Below are positions 1 to 7,279 of a stretch of DNA of 22,136 nucleotides, piece after piece. Position 1 is the stretch's first letter. The number at the start of each line of letters is the position of its first letter. The stretch is taken from assembly GCA_002887195.1 (NCBI GenBank), contig PJAB01000682.1, positions 1 through 22,136 of the forward strand, in the 5' to 3' direction. This stretch comes from Chrysochromulina parva (lineage: Eukaryota > Haptophyta > Prymnesiales > Chrysochromulinaceae). The notes under the pieces were generated by a model that was not told where the DNA came from, did no database searches, and was given only the letters and a program-made list of their open reading frames with translations. Position numbers and translations under genes: made by a program.

Positions 1-210
1 CCGGGTTAAGGACTTACAAACAGGTGCGTAACCCGGACTTCACACCTCGAAGTCCGGGTTAAGGACTTACAAACAGGTGCGTAACCCGGACTTCACACCT
101 CGAAGTCCGGGTTAAGGACTGACAAACAGGTGCGTAACCCGGACATCGGCCAAGTCCGGGTTAGTGACGTCCGGGTTATGCACCTGTTTGTAAATGAAGT
201 CCGGGTTACG
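1..210. repeat. 53-bp minisatellite with inverted partial copy
   Basis: Units start with CCGGGTTAAGGAC at 1, 54 and 107, an exact 53-bp period. The first two copies are identical over 53 bp and the third is partial (107-144) with one base change. Positions 169-193 are the reverse complement of 14-38 with one mismatch, so the array ends in an inverted copy. CCGGGTTA recurs at 156, 171 and 201. Each unit also has internal dyads: CCGGGTTA opposite TAACCCGG, and AAGTCC opposite GGACTT around a 7-base loop. The array touches the window edge and probably continues to the left. No coding potential is seen. Confidence 0.93.
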
Positions 211-337
211 CACTACACTCGTTAACACCCCGGTTCACAGCCGCAGACCTACCCGCGTGCGGTCGCGGAGACGACGCGCGCGATTGGCGCTTCTCCGGGT
301 GGACCTGGTGGTGCCCGAGCGCATTGGGCGCTAGAGG

Positions 338-2893
338 ATGGCAGCAACTGTGCCAATCATCCCACCATCTTATTTCGAGTCGGCGGGAAAACTTCCGCCT
401 TTCACCTCCTTTGCCACCGATCTCAATCTGCCTGGCCATCTCGAGCGCGCAGCCAAGGAGATTTCGTATCGCAATGAGATCATTCTCGTGTGCGGAGACG
501 GCTCCGCGTACGCGTCTCCAACCGCACTCAATACGGTCCTGCAGTTTTACGCGCTGAGGTTGCGCCACGTGCTCTACGTGAGCGACGGGCCGGATGCATG
601 CCAGCGGTTGCAGCGCGCGGTGCCCACACTTGCGTGCGCCTGGTCGTCTGTGATCAACACGAGCAAGCCGACACACGACTCGGTGCTCGTAAAAAAGTGG
701 TGGGACATGCGCTTCTACTTTTACAACGTGCGCAAGCACATGCTCAGTCGGCTCGCCGGCGAGCTAGGATACAATGTCATCCAGACCGACACCGACGTCG
801 CGTGGTTCGCAAACCCGTACCCGGCACTCAAGGCGGGCGTGCTCGCGGCGCATCAGCTCGTGGTGCAGCCTGATCTGCCGCTCGCCAATGCGGGTGTGCT
901 CTACGCGCAGCGCATCGGCGCCGCCGACCCGGCCGCATGGGTGCTTCGGGAGACAGTCGCGCGCATCCACACGTTTTCGTTCCACCCGGAGGCGGTGCCG
1001 TCGGTGGTATCGTGGGCGCAGCCGCCCTACTTTTCGAATGCAGACGAGCAGTCGATTCTGAACGACGTGCTCGCATCGGCCATCACTCGCCGTCCGTGCT
1101 ACATCTTCTCGACCGCCATCATGGAGATGAAGTATGGCGGCATCAAGAAGCATAACCGCTCTTTTCGTTGGGAGAATACGCCGGAGTCACGCACGAAGGC
1201 GAGCCTGATGAAGATGGTGCGCGAGCGCACCCAACGGCTTGCCTTTGTGGCACCTTCGTGCGGCGATCCGCGTGGGCTGCGCCTGTGCCAGTGGAGTCCA
1301 CGCGGCTCTCGGGCTAACGTCTCCGTGCTCGCCTCGCACCTGAACTCGTGGAACCTCTCGATGCCACCGCCCGAGCTCAGGCCCGCCGCCATGGCCCCGC
1401 ACACGCCGGGTGGCGCTCCCCTCTCACGGTACGCGAAGGCGCCCAATTGGCTCTTCCAGCACTACACGCACTTCGACCCTCGGGATGCGCATCGGCCGCA
1501 ATCGCGCGCCTCCATCGACGCCGCGGCCGCGGCAGATGCGCGCGAACCGACGCCGCCGTACACGCTCGAGGAAGAGCCGAGGCCGTTTGGGACTTTCAGC
1601 GGGCTGCCAGCCGTCTACATGGTGCATCTCGCGGCGCTGCGCCAGGGCGCCTGGCAGCGGCGGGCAGTGCTGCGGGCGCACGGATGGTGGCATCCACGAG
1701 CCGATCGGCTCGCCGCCACCGAATTGCATTGGGGCGCGCGGCGCGGTTGGCTCACCCTCTCACCTTCGAACGTGCTTCGGGCCACGGGACGCGCTGCCGA
1801 GCGTGCCATCACCCCGGCCTCGGAGGCACAGACCCTCGTGGGCAATTTCGTGCTGCTCGCCGCATTGCTTGGGCGCGTGCCAGTGGTGCCCGAGTTACCT
1901 TGCGAGCAAGTGGAGGCGGCTGTGGGGAATAATTGGAAGGAGACCCGCCGACGGCGCGGCGAGCGCCGCTGCGCGTGGGTGCCGCCGCGCGCGTGCTGGC
2001 AGCTCGAGTACGCCACCACGCTAGAGCTGCAGCGCGTGGCCTCCCAGAATGACACTCTCGCAAGGCTGTTCCGCTCCCTCCAAAATCGCAGTCGAGGGGG
2101 CGCAGGGCTCCGCGCGCAGCGGGCATTGTGGCGCGCGGCGCGACGGACGGGCGAGGCGCTCGCGTGCGGCGTGGAGAGTAATGGCACGGGAGGCCTTCCC
2201 GGTTTGCTCACCCTCGCCCCCCGCGGCGGTGCGAGCGCCAGCGGCGGCCGAGTCGCGGGTGGCGGTGGAGCCGGACGAGGCGGCGGCGGCGGCAGCGGGG
2301 GTCGGAACACACCATTCCGTAGCGGTGCCAAGAGTGCTGCCAAGCTCGCTCGCGCCGCCAGTCTCGTTGGAGCGACCCCGGGCCTGTCGGACCTGGATGA
2401 GCAGGGGCGACGGTTGGCAGTATCTGGAGGCGCGGGCGCTGTGGGGACATCAGCCGCGATTGGGGCCGTTGCCCGTGAGGAGCGTGCACTTGAACGGCTG
2501 CGCGCGCTTCCATGCGACAAGTCCGAGATTGTCGCCATCGACGACCATGCGACAGAAGAGCGACTGCGGCGGCGCAAGCTGCAGCCTGCGGCCTCCCTTG
2601 TCACGGCCGAATCGCGCACACGTGCGGCTAATCACGTGGCGGCCAAGGCCTCTGGCAGAGCCGCCAAGGCGGCCGCCAATGCACTTGTCGCCGCCGCTGC
2701 GAATGCTGTGGGAGGTGCTTGGATGGAGGTGGACGCTGCACGATTGGAAGCTGCTCTTGTGGCCATGGGCAAGCCACCGATTTCACATCCGTCGCAGCAG
2801 CGGGATCCGCGTGTCGGGTGGCTGCTTCGCGACGCTGCCTGCATCGACGAGCTCTTGAAGTGGAATGACCCATCGTCCAAGACGGTGGAGTGA
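338..2893 (+). CDS. GT77-type nucleotide-diphospho-sugar transferase with long C-terminal extension
   Basis: The 851-residue frame starts at an ATG with an in-frame TAG two codons upstream. Residues about 45-330 resemble the nucleotide-diphospho-sugar transferase domain of the GT77 / DUF271 type (plant RRA, XEG113 and RGXT relatives). The DxD metal and nucleotide-sugar motif is D151-T152-D153, in the family context DTDVAWFANPYP. It is followed by NAGVLYAQ near 184 and ADEQSILNDVL near 236. The domain would transfer a sugar from a nucleotide donor, probably to a wall or secreted glycan in the Golgi; donor and acceptor cannot be told. No N-terminal signal anchor is visible, so an upstream exon or a soluble form is possible. 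Residues about 400-570 hold a second conserved-looking block with VGNFVLLAALLGRVPVVPELPCE. From about 590 the protein becomes Gly/Ala/Arg-rich (GGGGAGRGGGGGSGG), then ends in an Ala-rich helix and RDAACIDELLKW. The gene converges on the SGNH gene. Confidence 0.8.
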   Translation: MAATVPIIPPSYFESAGKLPPFTSFATDLNLPGHLERAAKEISYRNEIILVCGDGSAYASPTALNTVLQFYALRLRHVLYVSDGPDACQRLQRAVPTLACAWSSVINTSKPTHDSVLVKKWWDMRFYFYNVRKHMLSRLAGELGYNVIQTDTDVAWFANPYPALKAGVLAAHQLVVQPDLPLANAGVLYAQRIGAADPAAWVLRETVARIHTFSFHPEAVPSVVSWAQPPYFSNADEQSILNDVLASAITRRPCYIFSTAIMEMKYGGIKKHNRSFRWENTPESRTKASLMKMVRERTQRLAFVAPSCGDPRGLRLCQWSPRGSRANVSVLASHLNSWNLSMPPPELRPAAMAPHTPGGAPLSRYAKAPNWLFQHYTHFDPRDAHRPQSRASIDAAAAADAREPTPPYTLEEEPRPFGTFSGLPAVYMVHLAALRQGAWQRRAVLRAHGWWHPRADRLAATELHWGARRGWLTLSPSNVLRATGRAAERAITPASEAQTLVGNFVLLAALLGRVPVVPELPCEQVEAAVGNNWKETRRRRGERRCAWVPPRACWQLEYATTLELQRVASQNDTLARLFRSLQNRSRGGAGLRAQRALWRAARRTGEALACGVESNGTGGLPGLLTLAPRGGASASGGRVAGGGGAGRGGGGGSGGRNTPFRSGAKSAAKLARAASLVGATPGLSDLDEQGRRLAVSGGAGAVGTSAAIGAVAREERALERLRALPCDKSEIVAIDDHATEERLRRRKLQPAASLVTAESRTRAANHVAAKASGRAAKAAANALVAAAANAVGGAWMEVDAARLEAALVAMGKPPISHPSQQRDPRVGWLLRDAACIDELLKWNDPSSKTVE

Positions 2894-3427
2894 GGCACTG
2901 TGAGCCTGCACCGGCGGCGACACCGGTACGCTAACCACCGGAACCGGAACCGGGACCGGTGCCGCCACTACTCTACTTGTACGTGCGGATCGACGCGAAC
3001 CTTTCTCACGGTTGACAAGCTCCGCACGAGCATATAGCTGAAAGGGCCGTTCTCGTCCGGAAAAGCAACATGCCTGACGGGGTCGTTCGATTTCCGTTCG
3101 TCAGGAGTGATTCGTAGTAGTAATAATGCAAAAGGGTCCACGCACACTCTTGGCGTGGCGACATGCTGCCCCCACCGACATGCACGCATCAAAAATTAAT
3201 CAAACGAAATATCATCGTTATATACCGGTACGGAGGTTCGGAGCTCGCTGGCTCGGAGGATCGGATGGTTTTCGAACAACAACATCATCGTTCATCTGGC
3301 AAGTGCGCATCGTCACCACAAGATCGTGTCTCGAGCCGAGCGTGCTACATTCAAATGCGATCCTTGTGGCGACGCGGGATCGCGCCGGCCCAACGCCCCC
3401 TTCGGATCAACCTAAGTTCGCCTGGCT
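2894..3427. other. Convergent intergenic region, no gene seen
   Basis: This 534-bp gap lies between two convergent 3' ends. It holds the dyad at 2916-2966, an AT-rich patch at 3189-3224 and a TATATACCGGTAC motif at about 3219. Open frames here lack recognisable domains and look like chance frames. Transcription termination and poly(A) sites of both neighbours should lie here, but no consensus is clear. Confidence 0.6.
2916..2966. terminator. Stem-loop just downstream of the GT77 stop codon
   Basis: GGCGACACCGGT (2916-2927) pairs with ACCGGTGCCGCC (2955-2966): 11 pairs with one A-C mismatch, and a 27-nt loop carrying ACCGGA repeats. It begins 23 bp after the stop. A 3'-end or RNA-stability role is inference from position; a protein-binding dyad is equally possible. 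Confidence 0.4.
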
Positions 3428-6400
3428 CTATCTGCCAGCACTACCCTGCTGGCGGGCCGCGATCCGCGACGCGAGCTCCTCTAGGTAGCTCATGCCGCCA
3501 TCATCGTGACATTGACCCTGCTCCCCGCCGCCGTGTGGAGGCACCACCGGCTGCATGGCCTCGAGCTGCGACTTGCGCTGCTCAAGCTTGGACATGAACT
3601 CGGGAGAATCGAAGAGGCCTATCGCGCCCCCGCCGGCCCGACCGCTGCTACCGCCGCCGCTAGGGGTGGCGGCTGGCGGCGGTGGTGGAGCGGGCGGCGG
3701 CGGCGGTCGTGGCGGCGGCGGCCGCGGGAGCGTCGATGCGGTCAGGGATGGCGCGGGAGCCACTGGAACCGGAGACTGCAACGGCACAGTCCCCCGCACG
3801 GCTTCCTGTATCTTCTGGCGCTGTGTGGCGAGCAGATCGATCAATTGCAGGTCATCCTGCTCCGGAGGCGTCCTCGGCCGATGCGCATCCGCTGGCTCAC
3901 TCGTCTTTCGATTCGTGGGCAGATCGCCGCCGCCTCCATCGCATGGGCGGCCCGCTTCGCCGCAGCTGCTTCCGCCACTACCCCTTCTTCTGCCGCCGCA
4001 GGCCGCTGCCGCCGCCACCAAAGAGCAAGTGCGCCCAGCACCTCCACTGCCGCTGCTAGTGGAGCGAGCTGCCGCGGCGGAGAGGGAGGCCTGCCAAACA
4101 TGAGAGGCTGCGGACCTCCCGCTCTGGGCCGCCCTGCGGTCCACAGCCCCGTCCCTTCGGTCGTCCATTGCATCGACCTCGCAGCTGCTGCTACCGGTTG
4201 CAGCGCGCCGCTCCAGCATTGCGGCGCGCCAGGCGACGCTGCACGCTTCGCTGCCCAACGGAAGGTTATCCATATCAGGCAGGTCATCCATCTCGTCCGC
4301 CTCGGCGCGTGCCGCCATCCCAAACTCGGACGCGAGCAGCTCCTCGTCCGCCGCCGAGAGCATCGGCCGGCCACCACTGCCTCTCAACCCGCCACGAGCG
4401 CCGCTTCGACCACCCGCGTGCGACCGTTGCCTGTTGTGGAACCTGTCATCCTCTTCGAGCTCCTCGTCCTCCTCGTCCTCGTCATACTCATCCTGGCCCA
4501 CCCGTCCTCCTCCTCCGCGGCCGCGGCCGCGGCGTGGAGGTCCGTTGCCGCTCCGTCGCCTCGAACCGCGGCAGCATAGCGCACGGAGGCAGCGCAACCC
4601 GAGCACGCAGAGCAGCAGCGCCGACAGCCCGATCAACCCTACGAGGCATGCCATGCGCACAAGCTTCGCGAGAGGATGCTGCGCGAACGAGGATGGCTGC
4701 GTCGCCAGCGCGCCGGGGGCTCCTGTTGACGGTGATGGCGTGGAGGTGGCGGTAGACGGTGCCGCAGCGGCGGCTGATGACGGTGACGACTTGGACGGCT
4801 TTGCACCAGCAGCCACTGCGCCCGCTGCGGCTGCGTCGACGTCTACGGGGACTCGATGAAGGATGGCAGAGGGCGAGGCGGCGTGCTGGGGCGTCGAGGA
4901 GGAGGGCGAGGAGGAAGATGATGCACCAGCTCCTGCAGCATGGTGCCCACCGCCACTGTGCCCATCGCCACCGTTGTCGCCGTGCCTGTCGCCGCCAAGA
5001 GGCTTATCGCCATCGCTGTTGGCCTGGTGTGGCGGGCGCGGCGGCGGCGGCGGCGGAAGTGGCACTGATGGCTGCAAAAGGCCCATTGCCGGCACACCGT
5101 GTGCCGCCTCGTTGGCGGCTGGTGGCGGGTTTGTCGCGCTTTGCCGGCGCGGGTGAGGCGGCGGCAGCGGCGGGCTGGGGGGCGGCCATTTCGTCCAACG
5201 CTCGGCCGGAGTGCCCTTGCGCGAATCAAAGGTAGTCGTAACGTGGCCGAGGCGCGAGACTGTGCAGCCGGCGACCTCAATGATTTGGAACAGGGTCGTG
5301 TGGCAGCTGTCGAATCCGCTCACCTGCGGCACGACGATCGTCGCCCGCCCGCGTGAATCGGCGGAGGCGGTCATCTTTCCATGAGGGCTGAGAAGCAGTG
5401 AGTGACCTGCGCAACTCTTCACAGGTGCCCCACCAGCCGGCTGCACGCCACTCGCCGCTGCCTCGGCGCCGAGCACGTGCGCCTTGCCGTCGGTGGGCGC
5501 GGCGCCCCAATAGACTTCAAACCACCCATCGGGCCCGATGCCCGTCACCTCGATTGTGAGGGTCGGGCATTTGGTCACCTTGTACTGCACGGAGCCGAAA
5601 CCTATCTCCGCGTTGAGATGGGTGGCGAGCTCACGCATGCCCACGTCGCTCGGGTGCAGCCCGTCGGCCAAGTAGCGGTCGGGCACGAGCGGCTTGCCAC
5701 GCACGAGGTACACGTTCGAGTCGCCCGACCGTTGACGTGCCGTGACAGCAGCCTCGATCTGCGCGCGTGTCGCATCGGGCACTATGGCGGCGGCACCCGA
5801 GCACGGGATGCCTTCGCGCCAAGAGAGTGTGGGGGTGATCGCCACGATAGGAACCGTCGGCTGCACGCGGCGCACCCCCGCGAGCAACTCCGTGTACGCA
5901 GCCGTGACATCCGCGTTCCGGCATGCATCCCATTCGCCCGCACCCACGGAGATCGTAATGAGATCTCCACCCAACCGTCCGATCGCCTCGCCATACTCGG
6001 GCTGCACGAGCGCGCCTGCGAGCCCAAGGTTGAGAGCGATCCACCCGTTGCGCTCCGCAAGCAACGTCGGGTACCCTTCCTGCGCGCACCAGCCGAGCGT
6101 CGCTGCGTCACCATAGGCGACCCAGCGTGGCGCACCCGCACCCAACGTCCGTAACGGCAAGTCGAGCAGCTGCGGCATGGCCTCCACCTCGGGTGGATGC
6201 TCGACGTGGATGCGCTTCAGATCAACGGGTGAGCCCCATGGAAGCGTCAGCCGGTACCGGTGTGCCGATGCCTTGCCCGTACCATGACCATGGTCCGTTC
6301 CATCATGGTCCATCAGCGTCAGCTTCACCTCTCCCAGAAAGTCGCGCTGCTTGTGCTCGTGCGTGATCGTCTGGCCGACGAGGTTGGTGTGTGGCACCTT

Positions 6401-6844
6401 AGTCCGTACGCCGTCGATTTCGACGAGCAGCTCGCACTGGTTGGGGCACGTTGCGCTGTGCGGCCGATAGCATGTGGTGCCATCGGCTAGCCGAGGGCAG
6501 TCGGGGTGGCATGGCTTGCCTTGGCCATGGTAGTCGAAAATTGCCTGCACCCGATGCGCGTCTGTCACGAACGAAATGTGCACACCCGGATTGCTCAGCC
6601 GGCTGACCGACTCGTCGCGGCCGAAGGGAGAGCGGTCGAGCCGAGCGCGATCTGTTGAGAGGCTCGCATGCACGAAGCCATCGAAATGCAGCCGCGGATC
6701 GTCGGGCGCTACATTCATATTGCCACCACATGTGCCCTTTACGGAGCACGGAATTGCGCCGTCGGAAGTTGCGCCGCGGAGGTGAAAGAAAATGAGCAGC
6801 TGCGCGAACGCGGGTGTGCGACGTCTCAGGCTCCTCGCATCCAT
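3428..6844 (-). CDS. Single-pass membrane protein with SGNH/GDSL-hydrolase-like ectodomain, catalytic residues apparently lost
   Basis: The 1138-residue frame starts with an ATG and a signal-peptide-like segment (residues about 5-25, RRRTPAFAQLLIFFHLRGA). A Cys-rich region (about 30-230) precedes an SGNH-hydrolase domain (about 238-415) resembling the Lipase_GDSL_3 type: YGDAATLGW at 244-252, NLGLAG at 272, DLITISVGAGEWD at 294, and DGLHPSDVG at 394-402. Asp394 and His397 of the Asp-His pair are present. However, the nucleophile Ser of GDS/GSS reads Ala247, and the block III Asn of GxN also appears replaced (GAG 301-303). A Cys-containing module follows (about 418-545), then a Pro/Ser/Gly-rich stalk (550-725), one membrane span (about 728-750, ACLVGLIGLSALLLCVLGL), and a tail of about 390 residues. 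The tail has basic and acidic clusters, a poly-Pro run, and a final helix-like LFDSPEFMSKLEQRKSQLEAM. A carbohydrate-binding or receptor-like surface protein is inferred; substrate unknown. Confidence 0.72.
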   Translation of the reverse strand: MDARSLRRRTPAFAQLLIFFHLRGATSDGAIPCSVKGTCGGNMNVAPDDPRLHFDGFVHASLSTDRARLDRSPFGRDESVSRLSNPGVHISFVTDAHRVQAIFDYHGQGKPCHPDCPRLADGTTCYRPHSATCPNQCELLVEIDGVRTKVPHTNLVGQTITHEHKQRDFLGEVKLTLMDHDGTDHGHGTGKASAHRYRLTLPWGSPVDLKRIHVEHPPEVEAMPQLLDLPLRTLGAGAPRWVAYGDAATLGWCAQEGYPTLLAERNGWIALNLGLAGALVQPEYGEAIGRLGGDLITISVGAGEWDACRNADVTAAYTELLAGVRRVQPTVPIVAITPTLSWREGIPCSGAAAIVPDATRAQIEAAVTARQRSGDSNVYLVRGKPLVPDRYLADGLHPSDVGMRELATHLNAEIGFGSVQYKVTKCPTLTIEVTGIGPDGWFEVYWGAAPTDGKAHVLGAEAAASGVQPAGGAPVKSCAGHSLLLSPHGKMTASADSRGRATIVVPQVSGFDSCHTTLFQIIEVAGCTVSRLGHVTTTFDSRKGTPAERWTKWPPPSPPLPPPHPRRQSATNPPPAANEAAHGVPAMGLLQPSVPLPPPPPPRPPHQANSDGDKPLGGDRHGDNGGDGHSGGGHHAAGAGASSSSSPSSSTPQHAASPSAILHRVPVDVDAAAAGAVAAGAKPSKSSPSSAAAAAPSTATSTPSPSTGAPGALATQPSSFAQHPLAKLVRMACLVGLIGLSALLLCVLGLRCLRALCCRGSRRRSGNGPPRRGRGRGGGGRVGQDEYDEDEEDEELEEDDRFHNRQRSHAGGRSGARGGLRGSGGRPMLSAADEELLASEFGMAARAEADEMDDLPDMDNLPLGSEACSVAWRAAMLERRAATGSSSCEVDAMDDRRDGAVDRRAAQSGRSAASHVWQASLSAAAARSTSSGSGGAGRTCSLVAAAAACGGRRRGSGGSSCGEAGRPCDGGGGDLPTNRKTSEPADAHRPRTPPEQDDLQLIDLLATQRQKIQEAVRGTVPLQSPVPVAPAPSLTASTLPRPPPPRPPPPPAPPPPPAATPSGGGSSGRAGGGAIGLFDSPEFMSKLEQRKSQLEAMQPVVPPHGGGEQGQCHDDGGMSYLEELASRIAARQQGSAGR

Positions 6845-7181
6845 TACTCGGAAGAAGTGTGAACGAATCTGTGAACGTCAAGCGACAACCAGTGATTCAC
6901 CTGTTCCCCCTCATTATGAGCACACCCTGCTGTTATGCACTGCTGTTGGATGACACAAGACATGACACTCTCACGCATGAGGCGACTAGACTACCGGGTA
7001 CCAATATCTCCCCAACCGCCAAAATGATAATCCGTCAAACAGGAGGCTAGGACAGCACATCGGAGAAACACTTCGCGACACGCTTCGTGATTAACTTCGT
7101 CAAACATTCGGGTTCCGGCACTGTTCCGGCACTGTTCGGATTGTGAGTGGCGCACTGGCACCCTCTGTCAGTCCGTCCGCA
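6845..7181. promoter_or_regulatory. Divergent promoter region of the SGNH and IDO genes
   Basis: The 337 bp between the two divergent ATGs must hold both promoters unless more distant exons exist. It is less GC-rich than its flanks. It contains an 11-bp tandem repeat GTTCCGGCACT (7112-7122, 7123-7133, plus a partial GTTCGGA) about 50 bp upstream of the IDO ATG. GTGAACG also occurs twice near 6859-6877. No canonical TATA box is obvious. Confidence 0.5.
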
Positions 7182-7279
7182 ATGCTTCGCTGCCTGACCT
7201 CTAGCTCCAGCGCTATCCGACGTGTCAGTCCGTCCGCAATGCTTCGCTGCCTGACCTCTCGCTCCAGCGCTATCCGACG
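7166..7279 (+). repeat. 57-bp tandem duplication in the IDO 5' coding region
   Basis: Unit 1 is 7166-7222 and unit 2 is 7223-7279. They differ only at 7203 (A) versus 7260 (C), a Ser to Arg change. At 57 bp the unit is exactly 19 codons, so the frame is kept. Both units carry an in-frame ATG (7182 and 7239) followed by LRCLTS. Confidence 0.97.

Noticed and set aside
1..210. CRISPR array or telomere repeat
   Set aside because: Units are directly contiguous with no unique spacers, and CCGGGTTA is not a TTAGGG-type telomere unit.
1615..2619. 334-codon minus-strand frame over the GT77 gene
   Set aside because: Arg/Pro/Ala/Ser-rich translation typical of the antisense of GC-rich coding DNA; no motif.
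3506..4579. 357-codon plus-strand frame opposite the SGNH gene tail
   Set aside because: Low-complexity Arg/Ala/Ser translation, antisense to a consistent membrane protein.
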